Shown here in pieces: positions 20,566-30,316 of a DNA stretch of 64,000 nt. The notes below the pieces were generated by a model, which saw only the letters and a program-made list of their open reading frames with translations, had not been told where the DNA came from and did no database searches. How positions within the stretch are numbered: the stretch's first letter is position 1; every line of letters starts with the position of its first letter. The stretch spans positions 744,001 through 808,000 of the forward strand of contig DASZTW010000005.1 in assembly GCA_035547835.1 (NCBI GenBank), given 5' to 3'. The position numbers were made by a program, and so were the translations under genes. Source of the DNA: Acidimicrobiales bacterium (GTDB lineage Bacteria > Actinomycetota > Acidimicrobiia > Acidimicrobiales > Iamiaceae).

Positions 20566-20594
20566 CCACCTGAGCGGTGGTCAAGTGCTCACAG
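20552..20594. terminator. perfect 19-bp palindrome between monooxygenase gene and metY
   Basis: CTGTGAGCACTTGACCACC (20552-20570) and its exact complement (20576-20594) flank a 5-base loop. It lies between convergent genes, and the monooxygenase stop codon is within the left arm. The 23-base stretch at 20548-20570 is repeated exactly at 29047-29069, so this is a dispersed element as well as a probable bidirectional terminator. Confidence 0.75.
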
Positions 20595-20600
20595 CTCGGA

Positions 20601-21914
20601 TCATTTCTTGGCGGCGGCGAATCCCCGCTCCAGGTCGGCGAGGATGTCGTCGACCGTCTCGATGCCGACCGACAGGCGCACCAGGCCCGGCTCGATCCCG
20701 ATGCGGAGCAGCTCGTCTTCTTCCATCTGGGAGTGGGTGGTCGACGCCGGGTGGATGGCGAGACTGCGCACGTCGCCCATGTTGGCCACGTGGTAGTGCA
20801 GCTCGAGCGCCTCGATGAAGCGCTTGCCCGCTTCGGCACCGCCGTCGAGCACGAACGAGGGCACCGAGCCGTAGCCCTTGCCGCCGAACAGCTCGTCGGC
20901 ACGGGCATGCCACGGCGAGCTGTCGAGGCTCGGGTGGTTCACCTTCAACACCTGGGTCTGCTTGCTGACGAACTCCACGACCTTGCGGGCGTTGTCGTTG
21001 TGGCGCTCGACCCGGAGGCTGAGCGTCTCGAGGCCCTGCAAGGTGAGGAAGGCGTTGAACGGGCTGATGGCCATGCCCATGTCGCGCAAGAGCTGCACAC
21101 GGGCCTTGATGATGAACGAACCGGGGCCGAGCGCCGGCCAGTACGTGAGGCCGTGGTAGCTGGCGTCGGGTTCGGTGAAGCCCGGGAAGCGACCGTTGGA
21201 GAAGTCGAACGAGCCTCCGTCGACGATCACGCCGCCGATGGTGGTGCCGTGGCCGCTGATGAACTTCGTGGTCGAGTGGATCACGATGTCGGCCCCGTGC
21301 TCGAGCGGGCGCACGAGCCACGGTGTGGCCACGGTGTTGTCGATCAGCAGCGGCACGCCGACCTCGTGCGCCACACCGGCCACGCCGGCGATGTCGAGCA
21401 CGTCGTTCTTGGGGTTGCCGATGCTCTCGCCGAAGAACGCCTTCGTGTTCGGCTTGGCGGCGGCCCGCCACGCGTCGAGGTCGTCCGCGTCCTCCACGAA
21501 CGACAGCTCGATGCCGAGCTTCGGCAGCGTGTGGGCGAGCAGGTTGAAGGTGCCGCCGTACAGCGATGCCGCGGCGACCACGTGGTCGCCGGCGCCCGCG
21601 ATGTTGAGCAACGCCATGGTGGAGGCCGACTGGCCGCTGGCCACCTGCAGCGCGCCGGGAAGGCCCACGGCAGTGTCGGGCGCGCCTTCGAGCGCGGCGA
21701 TGCGCGCTTCGACCACACCCTCGGTGGGGTTCATGATCCGCGTGTAGATGTTGCCGATCTCGCTGAGCGCGAACAGGTTCGCCGCGTGCTCGGTGTCGCG
21801 GAACTGGTACGCCGTGGTCTGGTAGATCGGCACCGCCACCGCGCCCGTGGCCGGGTCGGACTGCTGCCCTGCGTGGATCTGTCGGGTCTCGAAACCCCAG
21901 TTGGAATCCGTCAT
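20601..21914 (-). CDS. metY: O-acetylhomoserine sulfhydrylase
   Basis: The 437-aa Cys/Met-metabolism PLP enzyme makes homocysteine from O-acetyl- (or O-succinyl-) homoserine and sulfide. Visible are FETRQIHAGQQSDPATGA at the N-terminus, YTRIMNPTEGVVEARIAALEG (57-77), ASGQSASTMALLNI (92-105) and the PLP lysine K217 in HSTTKFISGHGTTIGG. The long central insert and length fit MetY rather than cystathionine gamma-synthase. TACGGT at 21923-21928 ends 8 bases before the ATG, suggesting a leaderless transcript. No S-adenosylmethionine riboswitch fits in the 39 bp upstream. Confidence 0.94.
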   Translation of the reverse strand: MTDSNWGFETRQIHAGQQSDPATGAVAVPIYQTTAYQFRDTEHAANLFALSEIGNIYTRIMNPTEGVVEARIAALEGAPDTAVGLPGALQVASGQSASTMALLNIAGAGDHVVAAASLYGGTFNLLAHTLPKLGIELSFVEDADDLDAWRAAAKPNTKAFFGESIGNPKNDVLDIAGVAGVAHEVGVPLLIDNTVATPWLVRPLEHGADIVIHSTTKFISGHGTTIGGVIVDGGSFDFSNGRFPGFTEPDASYHGLTYWPALGPGSFIIKARVQLLRDMGMAISPFNAFLTLQGLETLSLRVERHNDNARKVVEFVSKQTQVLKVNHPSLDSSPWHARADELFGGKGYGSVPSFVLDGGAEAGKRFIEALELHYHVANMGDVRSLAIHPASTTHSQMEEDELLRIGIEPGLVRLSVGIETVDDILADLERGFAAAKK

Positions 21915-21953
21915 GGGGCGACACCGTAGTACCGCAATTGTCGACCTGCTAGG

Positions 21954-22769
21954 TCAGCTTTTGCGCGACCGCCGCGCCCGCAAGCTGTACGTCAGCGGAA
22001 AGTGCGGGTGTCCCTCGGGAAAGTGGTAGAGGCGGTCCGGCCCCAGCTCCAACCATTTCGTGGGCGCGTTGGTGACGTCGTGCTCGCGGTACTGCTCGAT
22101 CGTGAGCCCGGCGTCGAGCACCGCGGTCAGCACCTCGCCGATCGCATGGGTGCGCTCCCAGGTCACGGTGGCGTCGAAGCGGGCGTCGGGTGCGGCGTAC
22201 GAGCCCCAGTCGTGCTCGTCCCACCGCTGGTACGTCGCGCCGAGCGCGTCCTCGCCGAGCGTGCGACCGTCCGCCGCGAGCGCCACCCACATCGGATGGA
22301 TCTCGAACAAGTACAGGAACCCGCCAGGGTGCAACAGGTCGCGCACGACCCGCGCCCACCGATCGAGGTCGGGCAGCCAGCCGAGCGCGCCGATGCCCGT
22401 GTACACGACGTCGAACGTGCGGCCGCCGACGGCGTCGGCCGCCTCGTACACGTCGGACTGGATCCACTCCATGTCGAGCCCGCAGCGCCGGGCGAGCTCC
22501 GCGGCGACGTCGAGCGCGAGCTGCGAGAAGTCGAGCCCGACCGTGCGCGCGCCCCGGCGCGCCCATCCCACGGTGTCGGTTCCCAGATGGCACTGGAGGT
22601 GGATCAGGTCGAGGCCGTCGACCGGTCCCACGTCGTCGGGCTCCCACGGCCGCAAGTCGTCGCGGCCCGCGACGAGGCCGTCGAGGTCGTACAGCTCTGA
22701 CTCCGCGTGGGCCGCGACGCGCGCGTCCCACCAAGCCTGGTTGTCGTCACGCCACTCGGTCTCCTCCAC
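21954..22769 (-). CDS. class I SAM-dependent methyltransferase
   Basis: About 271 aa. LDLIHLQCHLGTDTVGWARRGARTVGLDFS (pieces at about 53-82) is the SAM-binding first motif followed by the acidic end of strand 2; FDVVYTGIGALGWLPDLDRWARVV (about 120-143) is the motif IV region. The target is unknown. Start: GTG at 22769 has TACGGT 7 bases upstream; a GTG three codons earlier (22778) is the other choice. It lies 37 bp after ilvC and 39 bp before metY, but looks to have its own promoter. Confidence 0.82.
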   Translation of the reverse strand: MEETEWRDDNQAWWDARVAAHAESELYDLDGLVAGRDDLRPWEPDDVGPVDGLDLIHLQCHLGTDTVGWARRGARTVGLDFSQLALDVAAELARRCGLDMEWIQSDVYEAADAVGGRTFDVVYTGIGALGWLPDLDRWARVVRDLLHPGGFLYLFEIHPMWVALAADGRTLGEDALGATYQRWDEHDWGSYAAPDARFDATVTWERTHAIGEVLTAVLDAGLTIEQYREHDVTNAPTKWLELGPDRLYHFPEGHPHFPLTYSLRARRSRKS

Positions 22770-22815
22770 GGCCGGCACCGTACCGCCGGCTCGTGGGCGA
22801 GGACGCCGGCCCCGG

Positions 22816-24427
<1,612 letters not shown>

Positions 24428-24431
<4 letters not shown>

Positions 24432-26203
24432 GAGCCCGCCGCCCGCTGGGCGTCGAGCAGGGGCTGCTGCGACGGCTGGACCTGGATCTCGTCGTTGGTC
24501 CGGCCGGCCGGCACCATCGGGAAGACCTTCTCTTGGGCGTCGGTCCGGAACTCGATGACCACCGGCCGGTCGTCGATCGAGTTGGCCTTGTCGATCACGT
24601 TCTGGATCTCCTCGGGGTGTTCGGCACGCAGGCCGACGCAACCCATGGCCTCCGCCCATTTCACATAGTCGGGCAAGTCGAACGACAGGTACACCTCGCT
24701 GTACCGCTCGTCATAGAACATCTCCTGCCACTGGCGGACCATGCCGAGATACGCGTTGTTCAAGATCGCGATCTTGACGGGGATCCGCTCGGCCGACGCA
24801 GTGATCAGCTCCTGGGCGGTCATCTGGAAGCAACCGTCGCCATCGACCGCCCACACGGTGCGGTCCGGCCGCCCGACCTTGGCACCGATCGCGGCCGGCA
24901 CCGAGAAGCCCATCGTGCCGAGCCCACCCGAGTTGACCCATGAGTACGGCTCGGTGAACTTCCAGTACTGGCTGGCCCACATCTGGTGCTGACCCACACC
25001 CGAGGCGAGGATCGTCCCCTCGGGCGCCGAGTCGCGCAGGTGCTCGAGCACGAGCTGGGGCTTCAACAGGTCGCCATCGGCGGCGGGCTCGTACGTGAGC
25101 GGGAACTTCTCCTGCCAACCCGAGATCTGCGACTTCCACTCCGACGTGTCGGGCAGCGCACGGCCACCTTCTCGGGTCTTGCGGATGGCCTTGACGAGGT
25201 CCTCGATGACCAGGCGGCAGTCGCCGACGATGGGCACGTCAGGGTGCCGGACCTTGCCGAGCTCGGCCGGGTCGATGTCGACGTGGATCACTTTCGCGCC
25301 GGGCGCGAAGCCGGCCACGTTGCCGGTGACCCGATCGTCGAACCGGGTGCCGAGCGCGATCAACAGGTCGGCGCGCTGCAGCGCCGTGACCGCCGTGTAC
25401 GTGCCGTGCATCCCCGGCATGCCCAGCGCGAGCGGGTGGTCGTCGGGGAACGCGCCGCGGGCCATCAACGTGGTGGTGACGTGCAGGCCGCACAGCTCGG
25501 CCAGCTCGCGCAACGCCTCAGCGGCGCGCGCTTTCAAGATCCCGCCGCCGGCGTAGATCACCGGCCGGCGCGACTCGAAGATCAGGTCGGCCGCGTCGCG
25601 GACCTTGAGCGGATGACCGTGGGTGGTGGGCTTGTAGCCGGGCAGCGACGCGGCCACGTCGTCGTCGCTCGGCCAGTACCACTCCATCTGGGCGAGCGCG
25701 GAGTTGGGGTCGACGACGTCTTTCGGGAGGTCGATGAGCACCGGGCCGGGACGGCCGGTGGTCGCCAGGTGGAAGGCCTGGCGGACGATCATCGGGATCT
25801 GGCGGGCGTCGGTGACCAAGAAGTTGTGCTTGGTGACGGACATCGTGATGCCGGTGGTGTCGCACTCCTGGAACGCGTCGGTTCCGATCGACTTCGTGCC
25901 CACCTGCCCAGTGATCACCACCATCGGCACCGAGTCCATGTAGGCGTCGCACAGGGGTGTGACGATGTTGGTGGCAGCGGGGCCGCTGGTGACCATGGCG
26001 ACACCAGGCCGGCCGGTCACGTGGGCGTAGCCCTCGGCCATGTGGCCGGCACCCTGCTCGTGGCGCACGAGGATGTGACGGATCGGCGAGTCGATGATCG
26101 GGTCGTACACGGGGAGGATCGCACCCCCGGGCAGCCCGAAGATCACTTCGACGCCCTCCATCTCGAGCGCCTTGATCAGAGCTTGTCCACCGTTGAGCTT
26201 CAT
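24428..26203 (-). CDS. ilvB: acetolactate synthase large (catalytic) subunit
   Basis: The 591-aa ThDP enzyme makes acetolactate or acetohydroxybutyrate. Catalytic glutamate E49 lies in LVRHEQGAGHMAEGYA; the ThDP/Mg2+ motif is VDGDGCFQMTAQEL ... LNNAYLGMVRQWQ (about 460-500); the central FAD-type domain has GGGILKARAAEALRELAE. The start at 26203 gives MKLNGGQALIKAL and follows AAGAGGAAG by a few bases. It heads ilvBNC and is preceded by a leader peptide and terminator (26288-26431). Confidence 0.96.
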
Positions 26204-26287
26204 GGTCTTCCTCTTGTGCGGTTTGGATCGGACGGGTTCGGCGACGGTGGCTCCCCGGCAGGGATCTCGTCGCTCGCGACCCGGCCC

Positions 26288-26322
26288 GAAAACCACAACG
26301 ACCTCCCGGCTGGGAGGTCGTT
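26288..26322 (-). terminator. attenuator terminator before ilvB
   Basis: AACGACCTCCC and GGGAGGTCGTT form a perfect 11-bp stem with a 4-base loop (26297-26322), followed by GTGGTTTTC on the minus strand. It is placed between the leader peptide and ilvB. GACCTC in its first arm can instead pair with GAGGTC of the preceding hairpin, giving an alternative fold. Confidence 0.82.
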
Positions 26323-26325
26323 CGA

Positions 26326-26353
26326 CGCACCGAAGGTCAAAGACCTCGGTACG
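26326..26353 (-). promoter_or_regulatory. leader hairpin upstream of ilvB terminator
   Basis: A 12-bp stem with one bulged base and one G-U pair around a TTT loop, starting right after the leader stop codon. It is the competing structure expected in an attenuator. Confidence 0.62.
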
Positions 26354-26395
26354 TCAGGTGCGTACGAGAAGGGTGTCGGTGCGGCGCTGGTCCAC
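26354..26395 (-). CDS. leader peptide of ilvBNC (13 aa, Leu-Leu-Val)
   Basis: GTG-started ORF encoding MDQRRTDTLLVRT and TGA, with Leu-Leu-Val codons (CTT CTC GTA) near its end. ilvB leaders with branched-chain codons are known in other Actinobacteria. CATACT at 26402-26407 ends 6 bases before the GTG, so the transcript should begin at the start codon. Confidence 0.82.
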   Translation of the reverse strand: MDQRRTDTLLVRT

Positions 26396-26401
26396 GCCGG
26401 A

Positions 26402-26431
26402 AGTATGGCCCGTCACGACGCCGCCGGGCAA
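26402..26431 (-). promoter_or_regulatory. promoter of ilvBNC leader
   Basis: TTGCCC (26426-26431) and CATACT (26402-26407) are 18 bp apart on the minus strand. The rest of the 418-bp gap between ilvB and the next gene holds the leader described above and, from about 26530 to 26565, a possible promoter for the rightward gene (TAGAAT at 26560-26565). Confidence 0.6.
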
Positions 26432-26621
26432 AAAGAGATCGGGCAGCCCGATGCCGGGGGAACGACCTGCACCCCTCACCACCGCGGGTTGCCATCGGCC
26501 GGCGGGAACGTGTGTAGATTTCTGGCCGCGCAAGTAACAAGGAATCGGGCGGATGTGCATAGAATCGTCGCCCGACAGCAACGATCGTCGTAGTTCATCC
26601 ACACGAATGGGGAGACCGGGC

Positions 26622-27026
26622 GTGAAACGGAAGCAGACCGTACAGGTCTTGGTTGGGGTGATGGCCGTGATCGGCCTCATGATGTTCAGCGCCGTGGCGG
26701 CCTTCGGCCAGAACGGTTCGAGCAACGGCTCCAGCAATGGGTCGAGCAACGGCTCCTCCAACGGCTCGAGCAACACCTGCACCGCGGGGTCCTCGTCGGG
26801 CTCGAGCAATGGGTCGTCGAACACCTCGTGCCCCACCACGACCACCGCGAACACCGCGTTCACGCCGGTGAGCACGCCATCGAGCGGTGACACCGGCGCG
26901 GGTGGCACCGGCTCGCTGGCCATGACCGGCTGGAACACGGTGCTGCCGCTCAGCATCGCCGCTGGGCTCGTCGCCCTCGCGCTGCTGGCTCGCCACGCCG
27001 CACGCCGGCGCGACGACCTGGTCTGA
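26622..27026 (+). CDS. LAXTG-type cell-wall-anchored protein with NGSS repeats
   Basis: About 134 aa. The N-terminus (KRKQTVQVLVGVMAVIGLMMFSAVAAFGQ) is a signal peptide. Next comes a run of five NGSS units, a second GSS-rich stretch with two cysteines (TCTAG, TSCPT), a Thr/Pro-rich spacer, and a sorting signal: LAMTG, a hydrophobic segment (LPLSIAAGLVALALLA) and a RRR-containing tail. LAXTG is the motif used by class E sortases in high-GC Actinobacteria, so the product is probably linked to peptidoglycan. The GTG at 26622 has GGGGAG upstream; ATGs at 26553 and 26607 are alternatives. No sortase gene is in the window. Confidence 0.7.
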   Translation: MKRKQTVQVLVGVMAVIGLMMFSAVAAFGQNGSSNGSSNGSSNGSSNGSSNTCTAGSSSGSSNGSSNTSCPTTTTANTAFTPVSTPSSGDTGAGGTGSLAMTGWNTVLPLSIAAGLVALALLARHAARRRDDLV

Positions 27027-27110
27027 CCCCGTAGGGCCCCGGCGACGGGGACCCGACGGGGCCGGTCGGCACATCTCTCACCGCAGCAGCCCGACCATCT
27101 CCCAGCTTCG

Positions 27111-29021
27111 TTGACTCGGCGCCGGCGCTTCTTCCTCGAGGCACGGCGCCTTGTCGCGTCTGGTGCCGCGGCGCTCGGGGTGCTCCGGCATCCCGTGGCC
27201 TCGTGGCGACGGTGGACCTGGTGGCGCCGGGGGGCGGCCGTCGTCGCCATCGTCGTGGTGGCCTGGGCGCTGCTGCTGGTCGTCGACCTGTACCGGATCC
27301 AGTCCGAGCTGAACGCGGGGCGCCAGGAGCTCACGCAGCTCACCGTGCAGAAGGTCAACGCCGGCGGCGGGATCGCCAAGGTGGCCTCCCGCGCCGACGG
27401 CCACTTGCAGCGAGCCGACGACCTGGCCCACTCGAGCTTCGCCTTGGCACCGCTCGCCGCCCTCCCGGTGATACGTGGGCAGGTGCACGGGCTGCGCGAC
27501 ATCACGCGGGCGACGGCCGACCTCGGCACCACCGCGCGCCAGCAGGCCCGAGGCCTGCAGGCCGAGCTCGACAAGGGCGCCTCTGCGGACCGGAGAGTCG
27601 AGCTCGTCGACCGCCTGCTCCAGAGCGTCCACGTGATCGACCAGCAGGTGCGATCGGTGCACGTGGGCGCGGGTGGCTTCTTGCTCCCCCCGCTGTCGGG
27701 GGCTCGCAGCCAACTCGTCCACGAGCTGCACAAGGTCGACACCAAGATGGCGCAGGGGAAGCGGGCGCTCACCGGGTTCCGCAAGTTCCTCGCCGAGGAC
27801 CACCGCGTCTTGATCCTTGCCGCGAACAACGCCGAGATGCGTGGCGGCAACGGCATGCCGCTGTCGGCCGGTGTCGCCCACATCCACAACGGTCAGATCG
27901 AGGTCGGCGACTTCACGCCGACCTCGGCGCTGTGGAACCCCAAAGGCCCCATCGACAACCTCCCGACCGACCTGCTGAAGACGTACGGCTGGTACACCGG
28001 CGGGTTCGCGATCGGCCAGGAATGGCGCGAGACCAACGTGTCGCCTAACTTCCCGGAGTCGGCGCCGATCTACGCCAGGATGGCGGCGCGCCAGGGCCTC
28101 GGGCAGGTCGACGGCGTGATGATGGTCGACGCGCTCGCCCTGCGGGCCCTCATCCAGGGCACGGGCCCCGTGACGCTCAACGGCAAGCGTTACGACGCCG
28201 GCAACATCATCCAGCAGACGCTCAACGAGAACTACAAGACGTTCGGCAGCCGCTCGAGCACCGATCGGAACCAGCGCCTCGATCTCCAGAGCCAGCTCGC
28301 CAAGACCATCTTCAAGGAGTTCAACACCCGCTCCGTGTCGGCCACGAAGCTGGCCGCGGCACTCCTCGACGTCACCCCGGGACGGCACATCGTGGCGTGG
28401 TCAGCCGACCCGCAGATCCAGGCCGCGTGGCACCAGCTCGGCATCGACGGCGCCATGGAACCCGACGCGATGCTGGTGAGCGCCGAGAACATCTCGGCCA
28501 ACAAGCTCGACTACTACATCACGCCGTTCATCGGCCTCGACGTGCGCCGCGACGACCACGGCAATTGGCTCGTGTACACCGCGGTCACCATCTACAACCC
28601 GCCGCGCACCGACACGAGCCCCCAGATCGAGGGCGGCACGTCCGACGTGAAGCCTCGCAACCACCGCATCTACCTCGACTTGCACTTGCCGAACGACGCG
28701 TACTCGGTCGCCATGCTGTCGCCGTCGGACGCCGGGGCGGTGTGGCAGAAGGACTACCTGAAGGGCGCCAAGGACCCGTTCCCCTACAACCGGCTCATCC
28801 AGCCGGGCTTCACGGTGATCGGCCTCGACCCGCCGAACCGGGTGGTCGGCTCGCGCTACACGATCCCCTACGGCACGACCCGAACGATCCTGGTGCAGTT
28901 CCACCTGCCCGCGGTCGACGACCACATCACGGTGTTGCCGTCCGGACGTCTCCATGGCCAGATCTGGGGCATGGGCAAGCAACACTGGAAGGACGATCAC
29001 CGCTTCGAGATCAAGTGGTGA
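27111..29021 (+). CDS. DUF4012-family membrane-anchored protein
   Basis: The 636-aa protein has one N-terminal membrane segment (about 40-62: GAAVVAIVVVAWALLLVVDL) and then an extracytoplasmic region. Residues about 75-200 are helical; a conserved core follows (LILAANNAEMRGGNGMPLSAGVAHIHNG, DGVMMVDALALRALIQGTGPV), recognisable as DUF4012. The function is unknown; related genes often lie near surface polysaccharide clusters. The frame starts with a TTG at 27111; no better start is seen. It follows the LAXTG protein by 84 bp and ends before a palindromic repeat. Confidence 0.75.
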   Translation: MTRRRRFFLEARRLVASGAAALGVLRHPVASWRRWTWWRRGAAVVAIVVVAWALLLVVDLYRIQSELNAGRQELTQLTVQKVNAGGGIAKVASRADGHLQRADDLAHSSFALAPLAALPVIRGQVHGLRDITRATADLGTTARQQARGLQAELDKGASADRRVELVDRLLQSVHVIDQQVRSVHVGAGGFLLPPLSGARSQLVHELHKVDTKMAQGKRALTGFRKFLAEDHRVLILAANNAEMRGGNGMPLSAGVAHIHNGQIEVGDFTPTSALWNPKGPIDNLPTDLLKTYGWYTGGFAIGQEWRETNVSPNFPESAPIYARMAARQGLGQVDGVMMVDALALRALIQGTGPVTLNGKRYDAGNIIQQTLNENYKTFGSRSSTDRNQRLDLQSQLAKTIFKEFNTRSVSATKLAAALLDVTPGRHIVAWSADPQIQAAWHQLGIDGAMEPDAMLVSAENISANKLDYYITPFIGLDVRRDDHGNWLVYTAVTIYNPPRTDTSPQIEGGTSDVKPRNHRIYLDLHLPNDAYSVAMLSPSDAGAVWQKDYLKGAKDPFPYNRLIQPGFTVIGLDPPNRVVGSRYTIPYGTTRTILVQFHLPAVDDHITVLPSGRLHGQIWGMGKQHWKDDHRFEIKW

Positions 29022-29046
29022 CCCCGCCATCGGGCGAAAACCCCGA

Positions 29047-29097
29047 CCTGCTGTGAGCACTTGACCACCTGGGAGGTGGTTGAGCGCTCACAGCAGG
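29047..29097. repeat. palindromic repeat after DUF4012 gene (second copy)
   Basis: Arms 29047-29069 and 29075-29097 (23 bases each) pair with one mismatch and two G-U pairs around a 5-base loop. The left arm is identical over 23 bases to 20548-20570. It probably ends the DUF4012 transcript, and it shows that the palindrome is a dispersed family. Confidence 0.75.
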
Positions 29098-29191
29098 CGG
29101 TTCGAAGCGGCCGGAACCGGGGCGGACGCGTCCAGGGAACGCTCAGGACCCGCCCAGAGGCACTTCAAGTCCGCCCCGCATCATCGAAGGC

Positions 29192-30268
29192 ATGGCAGAC
29201 GAAGCGCATGACCCCCTCCCGCCACCCGCGCCACGGCTGACCCCACCGCCCGGGCCGCTGTCCGCCCCTCCCGCCTTCCCGTCAGCGCCCGCGGCGGCTC
29301 CGCTGCCGGCGGCGGCTGCGCTGCACGGGGCTCCCCCATCCCCGCCCGGCGGCAGTTCGCTTCCGTTCGCGCCCGGCCCCCCGCCACCCGACCCTGCGGC
29401 GAGCACCCCTCCTCGGCATTCGTCGCCGGCAACGGGTGGTCGGGCCGGGCGACGGGCGGCGGCCACCGCGGTGGTGCTGGCGCTCATCGGCGGCACCGGC
29501 GCGGGGTGGATCGCCGGGCGAGCGGCGTCGGACCACCCGTCGGCGTCGGCGGCCGTGCCGATCACCCGCGTCAGCGACCAGCTGAGCGGGTCGACGCTCG
29601 ACGTGGCGGCGGTCCTCCAGAAGGTCGAGCCGTCGGTGGTGTCGATCACCACCCAGATCACCCAGCAACTCTCCGGCCCGTTCGACTACGGCTACGGCTA
29701 CGGCGGGTCGGACTCTCGCCAAGTGGTCGGCGAAGCGGCGGGAAGCGGTGTGGTGCTCACGTCCGACGGCCAAGTCCTCACCAACGCGCACGTGGTCGAG
29801 AACGCCAGCTCCATCAAGGTCACGCTCGCCAACGGGCGCTCTTACTCGGCCGCCGTCGTCGGCAGGGACACCAGCTCTGATCTCGCCTTGTTGCAGCTGA
29901 AGGGCGCCAAGGGCCTCACGCCCGCCACGCTCGGCAACTCCTCACAGCTCCAGGTGGGCGACGACGTCGTGGCCATCGGCAACGCCTTGGCCCTCGAAGG
30001 CGGCCCGACCGTCACCCGCGGCATCGTCTCTGCCCTCGAGCGCTCGATCGACGAGCAGGACGGCGCGTCGCTGTCCCACCTGATCCAGACCGACGCGGCG
30101 ATCTCCAGCGGCAACTCCGGCGGACCACTGGTCAACGCCCAAGGCGAAGTGGTCGGCCTCAACACCGCCGTCGCGTCGAGCAGCAGCCAGCAGCAAGCCT
30201 CGAACATCGGCTTCGCGATCTCGATCAACACGATCAGAGCCAAGCTCTCGTCGCTCCGTTCGGCCTGA
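29192..30268 (+). CDS. HtrA/DegP-like serine protease without PDZ domain
   Basis: The 358-aa protein has a Pro/Ala-rich cytoplasmic tail (1-80), one membrane segment (about 88-110) and a trypsin-like domain outside the cell. The triad is H200 (LTNAHVV), D230 (SSDLALL) and S309 (SGNSGGPL). The chain ends right after the protease domain (FAISINTIRAKLSSLRSA), whereas most HtrA proteins continue into a PDZ domain. CATCAT 7 bases before the ATG at 29192 suggests a leaderless transcript. It is likely a surface protein quality-control or processing protease; the target is unknown. Confidence 0.88.
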   Translation: MADEAHDPLPPPAPRLTPPPGPLSAPPAFPSAPAAAPLPAAAALHGAPPSPPGGSSLPFAPGPPPPDPAASTPPRHSSPATGGRAGRRAAATAVVLALIGGTGAGWIAGRAASDHPSASAAVPITRVSDQLSGSTLDVAAVLQKVEPSVVSITTQITQQLSGPFDYGYGYGGSDSRQVVGEAAGSGVVLTSDGQVLTNAHVVENASSIKVTLANGRSYSAAVVGRDTSSDLALLQLKGAKGLTPATLGNSSQLQVGDDVVAIGNALALEGGPTVTRGIVSALERSIDEQDGASLSHLIQTDAAISSGNSGGPLVNAQGEVVGLNTAVASSSSQQQASNIGFAISINTIRAKLSSLRSA

Positions 30269-30316
30269 CCTCGGCGCCCTCGACACCGCGACGCACGCCG
30301 CGACGCCCCGCATCAA

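Noticed and set aside
21915-21953. SAM or cobalamin riboswitch for metY
   Set aside because: Only 39 bp separate the genes and a -10 box sits 8 bases before the ATG.
26709-26780. Tandem repeat as a CRISPR array or minisatellite
   Set aside because: The units are 12 bp, in frame, have no spacers, and encode NGSS with varied codons inside a secreted protein.
29192-29460. N-terminal Pro-rich region of the HtrA-like protein as a mis-called start
   Set aside because: CATCAT 7 bases upstream of 29192 supports this start, and Pro-rich cytoplasmic tails before the membrane segment are common in actinobacterial HtrA proteins.
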